64,000 bases of DNA from Aphanomyces cochlioides. Taxonomy: Eukaryota; Oomycota; Saprolegniomycetes; Saprolegniales; Verrucalvaceae. Position numbers and translations under genes: made by a program. The notes under the pieces are model-generated. The model saw only the letters and a program-made list of their open reading frames with translations, ran no database searches and was not told the DNA's origin. Location of the stretch: assembly GCA_019828595.1 (NCBI GenBank), contig JAHQRK010000011.1:1798001-1862000 (forward strand). Direction: 5' to 3'. Every line of letters starts with the position of its first letter. Position 1 is the stretch's first letter. This document shows positions 46,455 through 56,299 of the stretch, piece after piece.

Positions 46455-47808
46455 GAGGATATGTTCATTGTAAAGTCATCGTATTCTGGAGGAGCGCCCT
46501 TCCACGCTTGAAATGGCGGCAGAGCAAGGAATGCATCGCGCCGCTGGATATATAATTCGTTGGAACGCTTGAGCTCGCCATACGTCTTGGTCTTTGCATC
46601 TTCAGTGTCGTCTTGATGCTTCAATGCCAACTGGGATAGCTCCCGACGACATAGTCGTGAGCACATTTTTCGCTTGGTTGCGTCATCCAGTTTTTTCTTG
46701 GCTCCCTACGTAAGCTTCTTTAGCCTTGGCTTGGAGATATCGACCTTACCATCTTGACACCGCGGGCACCTAGCGTGTATTCGACGTTGTCACATCCGAG
46801 CCACCAATTGAGACTCATGCCAGACGCACTCGCTCGAGTCTCTGAGCATCGTAGAGGAAATTCCTGCTTTGTGGACCACACAGTACAGCTATCGACTCCA
46901 GAGCGTGACACACTTCGCTGTAGGGCACCTAGATGCGATGATTATCAATTCCTCTGCAGATAGAACTGGATCGTACGGTGGAAACTCCCATCGTCTGCTT
47001 TCGAATCCTGGCTCACGACAATTCCAGACAAGATGATCTACAGCAAAGACAGTCGTGAGGGATGAAATTGATTTGGCTAGCCCTACCGGTTCAAACCACT
47101 GCGAGAGGAGATTGCCTTGGAGACCACAGGCGAGCCACTTGCAGATCTTATCGCTGCATGACATGGAAACAGTTCGATTCTCTGGTAAAATGTCCGACCG
47201 GCCCGACTTGACGCGGGCAAGACCAAGTGCGTTCGAGTGTTCAATCGTCTCCGCTTCTTTCGCCCCTGTCGTTCGACATGGCACTGCAAAGTTCATCGAT
47301 GTGTATCATTGACATTGAGCGGCATCATACCTGTGGTCACAGTCTCTTGGTCTAGCTTGCGTCGCTTGAGCTTGGATTCATGGATCTCGTCTAGTGCGTC
47401 CTGGTGAAGATCGTACAGTGCGGCATCACCACATGGTGCTTCGCTTATGTACATGTACATACGACAGGTTGATTTCAAACGCCGTTTGCCATCTACAATG
47501 TCAAAGATGGGCAGCACGTCAGCCGTCGGTGCCTCGAGTTCACGGTACAAATATCGAAGAAACGCGCGGCGGCACATCGTTTCGGCATGGCTGTCGGCCA
47601 AGATGTATCCTTCCCGACACAATCCACTCAATCCCACGCATTTCGTGCCCGTGCCACCACTCACAACTGTCCATTCGCCATCTTGCTCCACGACCAGGAC
47701 ACTCAAGACCGTGTACTCATTTGGCGCGTGTTTCTTCACTGCAACTCTCTGAGCGAACCAGGTCAGTGCAGCCGCCGCAACTGCGTCAGGCACGCACGCA
47801 GGTGGCAT
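46451..47808 (-). CDS. ADAT1: tRNA-specific adenosine deaminase 1 (ADAT1)
   Basis: Five exons, 47808-47331, 47283-47087, 47037-46977, 46928-46750 and 46705-46451, give 389 aa. The deaminase core has HAET (zinc histidine and catalytic glutamate, in ILADSHAETMCRRAF) and EAPCGDAALY for one zinc cysteine. SMSCSDKICKWLACGLQG supplies the other cysteine and the A-to-I deaminase signature. The C-terminal part (SLNWWLG... TYGELKRSNELYIQRRDAFL) matches the end of the ADAT1/ADAR fold. ADAT1 converts A37 to inosine in tRNA-Ala. A 48-nt intron (46976-46929) must be removed to keep frame; unspliced, the frame looks like two separate genes. Confidence 0.85.
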
Positions 47809-47923
47809 TCTTTCGAATGCTCTCGAGCCATTGGCTGTCCATATCAATATGCGGTGGAGTAAATTCAACTTCAACCCTATAAGAACAACTTGTTCTTATC
47901 TCGAGGGAGCCCAAAATATCACT

Positions 47924-48474
47924 TTAAATAATAATAAAATGATACTTTTTGTACCGAAGTGATACTTTTAATCTCACTTTTATGCCACCAATGCTGGTTG
48001 CCCTGGAGAACTTCACATGTTCAAGCTGTCCAAGTTTCTCGGGAAGTTCCATGCTGGATTCGGTCGAGTGGTTCGCTTTGGATTGCTCATAAAGCTGCTG
48101 GCGCGAGTCAGAGTTCTGGTAAGAAGATGATGGTGGACGAGAGCTTTGTAACAGAACTGGTCTGAACGATTCAAGCGACTTATTATCGACCTGAGGAAAA
48201 ATCGAATGCACGTTGTGCGCTGATTGCATGAATAGGTTCCGGCTTCGTCAGATAAAAAACACCTAGGATGCGCCTGGATCAGTGGGAAAAGCAAAACGCA
48301 TACATTCAAGCACATCTTTCGCTCGTACGTGTTTGGATTCACTTCCACGTCAGCGATCCTTCTGAACCATATGCAGTACGTACGCGATCTACACTTGTCT
48401 CGACATGGGACTTCTTCATAGCGTACCCTTAGTGTGAGCCGTGGCAAGCCTACCGTTGACTTATAAAATGGCAA
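47924..48474 (-). CDS. uncharacterised small gene, model tentative
   Basis: Minus-strand frames from ATG 48474 (MPFYKSTVGLPRLTLRVRYE) to a stop at 47924. The downstream part is serine-rich (VLLQSSRPPSSSYQNSDSRQ) and lies in a different frame, so at least one short intron is needed, for example one ending CAATCAG near 48226. No domain is recognised. Composition is coding-like, but splice sites are ambiguous. Confidence 0.35.
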
Positions 48475-48570
48475 TGAGATGACGCATCTGTGGCAAGGGT
48501 GGCAAGATCGTTTGAGTGAGAGAGGAGCAGTCTAAGATTCCTCCTTCAGTACACTGTGTCGATTAGGTAA

Positions 48571-49163
48571 TTGTTACCTCAGCTGTCGACTGCATTCGAG
48601 TTATTTTTAGAATCGTCCGACCAATCAAACCATCGACGAACACGGTTTGGAGCTGCAGAAGGTCGAAAAGCTTCCGACATACACGAGAAACGTATCCACG
48701 CGACCATTTCCAGCTTCAAGTGTTACAGCTCGATGCACGTCGTAGCGCTCACGTGAAGCTCTTGTGGCGTGTTCATGTTCGATGTATAGATTGGTCATCG
48801 AGACGGACAATATGGTCAGATTGATAGAGGACGAAGCGACTGGCCAAAGGTGGCCAAAGGAGTACGATGTGCTTTGGATATTTTCATGCTTGAAGCTTCG
48901 ATTTGACTCTACATCGTCATCAAGTCCAGTCGACAAACCCAACAACGTGTGTCCTAGTCGCGCCGAAATCGACATCAAAGATATGCAAAACGGATAGCTT
49001 CGCGCTCCTCGACATCCCGGCGACATACCCAGCGCTACAGCTCTCTCACGAGGTGTTATCGAGTCGAGCGTTCGAAAATTTAGTCGCGTGTTACTCCACT
49101 TTTCTGGGTGGAGGACAGCTTGCCATGACAATGCTTTATGAACTCTCCCAGCGCAAGGACTAG
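48571..49163 (+). CDS. uncharacterised gene, model incomplete
   Basis: Plus-strand pieces look coding but lie in different frames: TIDEHGLELQKVEKLPTYTR near 48630, YRLVIETDNMVRLIEDEATG near 48790, and a final piece, LLDIPATYPALQLSHEVLSS through LGGGQLAMTMLYELSQRKD, with a stop at 49161-49163. Short introns would have to join them. I could not confirm a start. A long minus-strand frame covers the same DNA (48625-49251) but has poor composition. Confidence 0.35.
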
Positions 49164-49674
49164 TGAGCACGTATCCACCATGAGATCTTGCTCTCTTTGC
49201 GATGATTTCGCTCCTACTTGCAATCGTTTGAAATGCGATCGAGGGTGGCAACTACAGTGTAGCCCTAGCACTGCTGTCAAAAGCTCGCATGTCGCCGCTT
49301 CGAAATTTCCTTCTCGCGGAGAAACAACACTTATGGGTATGTTGTTTCCAACGCCATGCATGAGTTGCTCCTGGTCGTGGCAAGCGTGGCGCGAGCGCAA
49401 GCTTGCAGTAAACGTGAGGTCCGCGTTGGGTTGACCGCGATCTCCATCTGCCGCCAAATTTCAACCAATCAAATGCCTTGTAGGTTAAATTTCGACCCAT
49501 ATTTTTAAAAATTTGGATGATATTTTTAAAAATATCCAAGTATCAGTTTCGATATATTGGAAATTCTATCGGAAATTCGCCGTGTAGAAAAATTTCCAAC
49601 GTCATTAAAGCGAGGAGGCAGAAAAAAAACTTTGCAGAAAGGACAGCATTTTCAAAATCGGTTTCTCCACCGCG

Positions 49675-50799
49675 ATGGTAGATGGAACGTCCACGTTGGT
49701 GATCGACAGCGGATCGAGCTCGATCAAGGCTGGGATGGCCGACGACGAAGCGCCACAGACCGTCTTTCCATCCGTGATAGGCCGTGTGAAGCAGTCCGGG
49801 TTCATGAACGTCGCCAACTGCAAAGAAACGTGTGTCGGACATCAAGCGATTGCGAATCGAGGACTCTTCAAGCTCCAGCATCCAATACGACACGGCCATG
49901 TAGAAAACTGGGACGACCTGGAACAACTGTGGAGCCATGCGCTGTACGACGAACTGCAAGTCGAACCTGCGGAATATGCTGGAGTCGTAGTGGCCGACAC
50001 GCAAATTTCGTCGATCCGACAGCGAGAGCGCATGACCCAGATCATGTTTGAAACTTTTGACGTGGCAGCGCTGTACGTCGAAGCGCCCGGCGTACTTTCA
50101 TTATATGCATCAGGACGTACCACTGGATGCGTCTTGGAATGTGGAGATGGTGCGACTAGCATCACTGCAGTACATGATGGATACGATGTACCTCAATGCC
50201 ACTCTCACTCGACGATCGGAGGCGATCTGGTCACGTCGTACTTGCGGCACTTGTTGCTCGATCGTGGCCATGCGTTTACGACGACGACCGAGAGCGAAAT
50301 CCTCCGTGAAATCAAAGAAACCCACACCGCTGTCGCGATGGACTTTGTCCAAGATGTACGTCAAATTGCGGCAAACGCTACAGCGTATCAACTACCCGAT
50401 GGAACTTCCATTGAGTTGGGACGCGAAATCTATTGTGCACCCGAAGTACTCTTCCGACCATCGCTGGCTGGTGTGACCGACGCTGGACTTCACTCGATGC
50501 TCTACAACGCTATCTCGCAGTGCGACAGCTACTTGATCCGCAGAGACTTGTTCAAGAACATCGTCTTGTCTGGCGGATCGACCATGCTGGCTAACTTGCC
50601 CGAGCGTATCTCCAAGGAACTCAAAGCCAAAGCTTCCTTCAACCAGCACGTTCATGTCGATGTGCCGGACTATCGCCAATTTGGCGCTTGGGTCGGCGGC
50701 GCCGTACTTGGCTCGCTGTCGGCTCTTGAAAACGTTTGGATCACAAAAGCTCAGTATGACGAAGCGGGTCCATCCATCGTTTACAACCAAGTCAAGTAG
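49675..50799 (+). CDS. divergent actin-like protein
   Basis: A single exon of 374 aa, the length of actin. The actin fold is preserved: LVIDSGSSSIKAGMADDEAP with phosphate loop 1, FPSVIGR, the GCVLECGDGATSITAVHDGY adenine/phosphate-2 region, LSGGSTMLANLPERI, and the ending YDEAGPSIVYNQVK. Many otherwise invariant actin residues differ, and the C-terminus lacks the usual KCF. It may be an orphan actin-related protein specific to the lineage rather than ARP1-ARP10; I cannot assign it. No introns, in contrast to its neighbours. Confidence 0.85.
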   Translation: MVDGTSTLVIDSGSSSIKAGMADDEAPQTVFPSVIGRVKQSGFMNVANCKETCVGHQAIANRGLFKLQHPIRHGHVENWDDLEQLWSHALYDELQVEPAEYAGVVVADTQISSIRQRERMTQIMFETFDVAALYVEAPGVLSLYASGRTTGCVLECGDGATSITAVHDGYDVPQCHSHSTIGGDLVTSYLRHLLLDRGHAFTTTTESEILREIKETHTAVAMDFVQDVRQIAANATAYQLPDGTSIELGREIYCAPEVLFRPSLAGVTDAGLHSMLYNAISQCDSYLIRRDLFKNIVLSGGSTMLANLPERISKELKAKASFNQHVHVDVPDYRQFGAWVGGAVLGSLSALENVWITKAQYDEAGPSIVYNQVK

Positions 50800-50916
50800 A
50801 CCAACTACTACCATGCCGACGCGGCTCTTCGCTCCGCGTCGTTGCATCTCATAGAAGCGATCCCATCCTTACTTATCATTAATTTATGTATTTATGCTGC
50901 TCCAATTCGTCGCTCG

Positions 50917-51959
50917 TTAGATGGATTTGATCGAGCCGTTCGATGCAGATGGAGGCGATTGGCATTTCTCGCTCAGTTCTTCGTCTTCGTCTACTTCCGA
51001 CGGCACGGAATCCATCTCTGGCACTGGTTTCTTGAGGAAGTTGTCTTGGATCTACGAGTGTCAACGTTGTCATAGAGCTCGAAGGATGGAGGTACCCAGA
51101 ATTGAAGTCCATTCATGAGCACAGGGCAGGCAACCATGACAATGACAAGCTCAACTTTGGGATAATTTGCCAGTGGGCTGAATATCCACTCGGCCAAGTT
51201 GCCCAGCGGCGCCTCGAGCGCGAAAATCACGGATCCGATCAAGACCTTCGTCGTGCAAATGATCACAAGCCAAGTGAAGAGCTGGAGAGCCCAAACTCTA
51301 TCGAATTCAAGGTTATAGAGACGCAAAGTTGGCAAGATATCATACCGGACTTGAATTGGGTGGCCATAGTCGCCAGGAACTTGAAGAGCCGAGACTCCGT
51401 ACTTGATCTATGAAGCCTCAAGTCAGTCGTCATGCAGTCTGGTGGGAAGAATCTCGTTACGGCAAAGAGAACGAGCAGTTTGAGCAGTGCATAATTGACA
51501 GCAACGCCGAATGTCGTGTCCATCGTGAAGTTGACAAAGTAGAACGCGCACTATGGCCCATGTTCAACCATTGAACTTCACAAGAGAATGGTGCAACGTA
51601 CTTGGTCAGCGTCCGTTCGGCCCTTTGCCAAGCCAGTCAATACGATCGCGATGGTCAAATTGGCTGCATGTGCTACACCCGCACCAATCAGTTGCTTGGA
51701 GGCATCAAACATCCAAATCTACGGAAGCAAACATAAGCAACAACGTCGTAAGAGGAGTCGCAATGTCTCGTACACGCATTGGACGTCGGGGAGATTCATG
51801 ATACCGCTTGAAAATGAGCACAGAGAGGGCAATGAGACCGAGCATGATTTGAACAATGTCATTGAACGCGCCGTTGAGCAGCGTGCACCGTGGAGCTTGC
51901 GTAACTGCAGGCACCGAGACGTCGATACCGCCGCCGCCGATCGAACTGTTGCTCGACAT
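50917..51959 (-). CDS. STIMATE/TMEM110-type multi-pass membrane protein
   Basis: Exons 51959-51774, 51718-51602, 51550-51461, 51407-51096 and 51051-50917 give 279 aa with all introns in phase 0. Membrane helices include FNDIVQIMLGLIALSVLIF, a helix around HAANLTIAIVLTGLAKG, NYALLKLLVLFA and LQLFTWLVIICTTKVLIGSV. The segment QLIGAGVAHAANLTIAIVL and the following CAFYFVNFTMDTTFGV are typical of the STIMATE family. These ER proteins modulate store-operated calcium entry with STIM1 in animals. The C-terminus is acidic, then serine-rich. The presence of a STIM partner in this organism was not checked. Confidence 0.85.
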
Positions 51960-52190
51960 GCTTGGGGAGGTCAATGGAAAATGATATTTCAATACAATTT
52001 TCAAGTCAATTTGTAAAAAACAGAACGCTGAAACCGTTGCGTCTGTGCGTTTCCAGCCCATCACTCGAGGCAGAGAAGTATGCAAAGGAAATGCCTCCGT
52101 CGATCGTTTCAATGCAATTACAAGCACGTAGAAGCCGTCTACCGAGTCTTTGCATGAAGAAAGCGATGCTTCCAAGCAAACCAGAGTGAA

Positions 52191-52984
52191 ATGGCCCTCT
52201 TTAGCGCGCTCCTCGGACTGGTACTCCACGAAGTTTGATGATGGACGACTTATTCGACCGCTAGATTGCGGTTGTACTTGCGTTCTGGGATATGACTGCA
52301 GTCGCGAGCGGCTCCAAGCGTTACGGCGGCCTCTCGTGGAATGGCTTGCTATTTTGGCTGGTACCGATCTTGCTCAGCGTCCTCGTTGCATTGAATGTGT
52401 ATCAATGGCGTGGCTATTCTCGCCCACGTGCTCAACATGTATGTCGTATTCGAGTCAAATTGCTATAACGATGCTGTAGATCTTGCGGCTGTGTGGCTTT
52501 TCATTCATCATCGTTGTGTTTGCGATGCCTCCTTCCACACTTCGACTTGGCTTGAGTCTATGTTGTTGTCATGAGAATATGTGGTGCGTACTATAAGCTC
52601 ATCCATCCAACGACGCTCATGCTGCATTAATGTAGCCCGGATCGCCCCTCGCACCTTCCATCTTTTGCCGCGGCGGGTTGTTTGATTGAAATGGAGGACT
52701 GGTATGAATCATTCGTGGCAAAATCTGTACCCTGCTGATTGTCTAGCTCGTCTGGCGTGTATCGCCAAATGCTGCAATTGCTTGGCTTATGGCTCGCCCT
52801 CTTTGAAATTGTACGAACCGTTCAACTCTTTGCGTCTCACTTCCATGTAGATTCACACTTGTATGACGCAACGACGTTTGTATTATGTTCCGATGGACGA
52901 AACCATATCCAGTTCCTGCCGCTCTATCAACGAGGTGTGGTCCATTCCAGTCGATGGATAAAGACTAGCAGCTCTCCATTTTAA
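52191..52984 (+). CDS. uncharacterised multi-pass membrane protein
   Basis: Five exons, 52191-52220, 52265-52438, 52480-52583, 52636-52701 and 52747-52984, give 203 aa. Hydrophobic helices: ALLGL-IAVVLAFW across the first intron, WNGLLFWLVPILLSVLVAL, LCGFSFIIVVFAM, and LGLWLALFEIVRTVQLF. Helix spacing suggests four passes. No family is recognised. The 3' end, from 52845 onward, is less hydrophobic and could include an unrecognised intron (a GTAG occurs at 52845). Confidence 0.55.
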
Positions 52985-53244
52985 GCCTGTAGCTCAAGCA
53001 CTCAGTGTCTTTCTCGCCTTTCGCCTTTGTTTTCAATGCAGCGCCATATATCCTTCGTCCGGGAGAGTGGGGGGATTTGAGTCTGATGCATATTTAGCTT
53101 ATTCTCCTGAAGAAGGAGTCGACAAGTTATTGAGGCCCCGTCGTTGGGCAAGGGGGGCGGGCACTTATGTCTCCAAAGACGGGTAGAATTATCATAATTT
53201 TGATATTGTGCTTTCGATTCGAAATTCGAATCGCGCAGCGATTA

Positions 53245-55192
53245 ACAGTCCCGAGCACTATCGACAGTGCTTTTCATGGTATCTCGCTCAAATTTTAATA
53301 TTTTTTTGTGCTTCTTTTTTTATTTCCTTCGAATTGAAGTTACATATCTGGAAGATTCCTCGAAACACTTCCAAACTTTATAGACTTCGTAAAACTATTG
53401 AAAAACTGAAACGTATTTGATAAAAAAGACTTCAATAATAAATTAACTGTATAAAATAATATATTAATGAAAAAAATATGTATAAAATATGAAAGGCCAT
53501 TACAAGGACGGCGCCTTCCAAACTTGATACATTCGTCTTCCTTCACCAGTTCATTCATCCACTTTCTCAATGGCTCCAAAAGTCACAGTTGATGCAAGTG
53601 TCTTCGAAGAGATATGCTCATTTGTCAAGAACAAGCGGCCACGTGCACTCACAGAGCAAGAACACTTGGACATACTGCGACTACAAGCCGCACTCCGTTT
53701 CGAGCAACATGTCACGGGAACTCAGGATGATGCGAGCACGGCGACTGCAAAGCTGCTCGGGAGATCGCGTCAGCTTGTTCAAAAAGTTTGGAGCTCTTAC
53801 ATTCGAGACAAATCAATTAACGTTGCAACACCTGCGTCAAATCCACACCCAAAGCCGACCGCCATACCAATTACTGGTGATGTTCGGTCGTCTGTTCAGA
53901 AATTCATTCGTGAAAGGAGACAAATCAAAGCTCGTGTGGTGGCAAAAGATGTGCTAGCTCACCTTGAAACTCTTGGGTTCTTCGAAAGTCTTGACAATCG
54001 CGAAGTCAAACTATGCCGGGTTCGTCGATTTTTACGCCGCGCTGGCTTTCTACGTGGAGCAAAGAAAGGGAAGAAACCTGTCGCTTTGTCGGAAAAGCAC
54101 ACCATGCTGCGAGACATATACGTTCGTCGGATTTGCTCTGCCACACAACACGTCAACTTGAACAACAAACGGAAGATGGTATACCTCGACGAGAGCTTCA
54201 TACATCATCACTATGCGAAGGACAATCTCTCAATATACGATCCAACGGACGAGCTTGATGTTGAAAAGTCGACGAGGCACAAAGGACGAAGATTTTGCTT
54301 CATTGCTGCCATTGTTGACGGTGGAATCGATGACTCATCACTTGTTTGCTTTCAGAAGTTTGAGGGTGGAAAGGTGGGTAAGGTGGAAACAGTCGATTAT
54401 CACGGCATGTTTGACCATGCGTACTTCGTCGATTGGTTTGGATCGCTGCTAAAAGTGTTGTCGGACATGGGTATTGATAATGCCATGATCGTTATGGACA
54501 ACGCAGCCTATCACAAGTGTTTGCCTGTTGACACCCCGAGGTTGCAATGGAAAAAAGCCCGCTTGCAAGAAGCATGTGACAAGTATAGTATTGATTACAC
54601 AGCTTATGATGTCAAAGCCACATTATGGTCGAAGCTGCAGCCTCGTTTGAAGTCCGTCGTACCGGTCGTGGTACAAATGGCAAGCGATGCAGGTCACGAG
54701 GTTGTGTATAGTGCGCCACATCATTCGAATCTTCAACCCATTGAAGTCGTGTGGGCTATCATAAAAGGTTACGTAGGGCGGCAGTATGATATTCACACCT
54801 CGTTCAAAGATGTCGTCAACAGGCTTGAGATGGCAATATCGCGCTTTTTGACCTCCAAGATGATATTTGGATGTGTTTTGAAGTCAGAAGCGGAGCTCCT
54901 GTCTCTGAACAGACATATTTCTTCAACGGACGACATGGATGAAGACCCTTCAACCATTCAAATGACAGAGGCAAACGAAAATGATGCAAACAATGTTGAC
55001 GACAGCAGCTCGGACAGCGATGTTGAAATGGGCAGTGATGAAGACGATTGCGACCTCTAAAAATTTATGCATTTGATATTTTATAATTATACATATATCA
55101 TGTATCGAAAGTCACTGTCGAATGTTTCACTTTGATAATTGATTCAAACAAAAAAAAATTCTCAAAAGCACTGTCGATGGTGCTCGGGACTA
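53245..55192 (+). mobile_element. complete Tc1/mariner-superfamily DNA transposon
   Basis: Terminal inverted repeats of about 28 bp bound the element. CAGTCCCGAGCACTATCGAC at 53246 continues to 53274; the right repeat 55164-55191 is its complement with one mismatch. TA dinucleotides flank both ends (53243-53244 and 55193-55194), as expected from TA target duplication. The single gene inside is an intact 496-aa transposase. AT-rich non-coding DNA fills both sub-terminal regions. The near-identical repeats and open frame point to a recent insertion. Confidence 0.88.
53570..55060 (+). CDS. Tc1/mariner-type DDE transposase
   Basis: An intronless frame of 496 aa starting at ATG 53570. The N-terminal half is a helix-turn-helix DNA-binding region (STATAKLLGRSRQLVQKVW, then RRFLRRAGFLRG). 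The catalytic triad is recognisable as MVYLDESFIH (first Asp), AMIVMDNAAYH (second Asp) and HHSNLQPIEVVWAIIK (Glu). The C-terminus is acidic and serine-rich (DDSSSDSDVEMGSDEDD), unusual for the family. It cuts and pastes the surrounding element at TA sites. All three acidic residues are present, so the enzyme may be active. Confidence 0.9.
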   Translation: MAPKVTVDASVFEEICSFVKNKRPRALTEQEHLDILRLQAALRFEQHVTGTQDDASTATAKLLGRSRQLVQKVWSSYIRDKSINVATPASNPHPKPTAIPITGDVRSSVQKFIRERRQIKARVVAKDVLAHLETLGFFESLDNREVKLCRVRRFLRRAGFLRGAKKGKKPVALSEKHTMLRDIYVRRICSATQHVNLNNKRKMVYLDESFIHHHYAKDNLSIYDPTDELDVEKSTRHKGRRFCFIAAIVDGGIDDSSLVCFQKFEGGKVGKVETVDYHGMFDHAYFVDWFGSLLKVLSDMGIDNAMIVMDNAAYHKCLPVDTPRLQWKKARLQEACDKYSIDYTAYDVKATLWSKLQPRLKSVVPVVVQMASDAGHEVVYSAPHHSNLQPIEVVWAIIKGYVGRQYDIHTSFKDVVNRLEMAISRFLTSKMIFGCVLKSEAELLSLNRHISSTDDMDEDPSTIQMTEANENDANNVDDSSSDSDVEMGSDEDDCDL

Positions 55193-55771
55193 TAAATCGA
55201 AATCGCAAATCGATTCATGTGTGTTTTGAGCGTGTGTTTCGGTGTATTTTCCATGATTTTAGTATGTACTAATCAAAATTAGTAGCCTGTAGTATCTACT
55301 CGAGATCATCGATTCTTCCGTCTATTTGAATTCTCGATGAAATGCAAACTTGACTTCGTCCAGGAATGGCGGGTTACAATCAGTGTAGTGTGTGAACCAT
55401 GGCTTTTGACCTTCGGTATGGTGGATTCGCCCGTGGTGGCCTTGGGCTCGCAACGCCTCGCCTTCGTATTGTTTGATTCACTTGGCGATGGTCGATAGAT
55501 CCTGGTGAAAGAGGTCGTCAAGTCGCAGCTTGGAGACATTTTTGTTATAATTCATATAAAGTGCATGAAGCACGATGGAGAGAGCTGCATGATTGAGCTC
55601 GACGACATCAGTGATCATGATCGTTTGCATGTGCGAATGGTGGAATCTTTCGTTGTTCTTGTCAACATTTACCGGATATTCCGGATAAAATGAAAACAAA
55701 TCGATTTCGCGTGTGTTTCGAATCGATCTTAAATTCGAATTTTGGCTCGAAAACACAATACTTCGATTGAT
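55193..55771. other. spacer with degraded minus-strand frames
   Basis: Minus-strand frames at 55756-55478 and below it (NKNVSKLRLDDLFHQDLSTI, then a stop, then further coding-like sequence including NPPFLDEVKFAFHREFK) read as a broken gene. I do not recognise it; a relic of another transposon is possible. It ends next to the inverted repeat at 55772. Confidence 0.35.
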
Positions 55772-55991
55772 ATATTGTCTGATTGACTCAAAATTTCCGA
55801 ACCTGGCAGAAATCGATCAAACTTTCAATCAATCACCAAATCGAACCAGCCAATCAGCGTCCAGAATTTGTTTAAACACACACAAAACACACACATTATT
55901 TCATGTACCTTCCGATTATACTTGAATTCACTATTGCCAGATTGATCACACAAATTTCGTCGATTTTGATCAAAACTGTAAATTTGGACGA
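55772..55991. repeat. left member of a 220-bp inverted repeat pair flanking PIG-T
   Basis: This segment (ATATTGTCTGATTGAC... to ...AAATTTGGACGA) is the reverse complement of 57918-58138 with few differences. It includes a CACACACAAAACACACACA run and a CCAATCAGCG word. It encodes nothing itself. Confidence 0.85.
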
Positions 55992-56299
55992 AAAAGACAA
56001 TATTATCTGAATATCAATCTTGCCAATGCTACCGACTATAGCTGTATAAGCAGCACGGAATATTCTCCACAAGGATTAGGACAGTCATTAGTTGTCCTCT
56101 TCGTTTCCCATATAGTTCATCTCTTTATTCGACACCTGGTAGAAGAAGCGCATCATGTTGTTTAGATGAAGAGACGATCGTTACCTCTTGACTCTAACGG
56201 AAAAGTGATACTTTTCAACGGGCTTTTTAACGTGAAACAAATATTGATATATTTTTTCTTAATTTGATACTTTTGCTTTAGGTGTATCATTTGCTCCAC

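Noticed and set aside
46720..46911. Apparent separate small gene starting MSLNWWLG
   Set aside because: It is the C-terminal part of ADAT1 reached by a 48-nt intron; the sequence pattern fits the end of the deaminase fold.
48625..49251. 208-codon minus-strand open frame
   Set aside because: Serine/arginine-rich without a domain; the opposite strand has more coding-like pieces.
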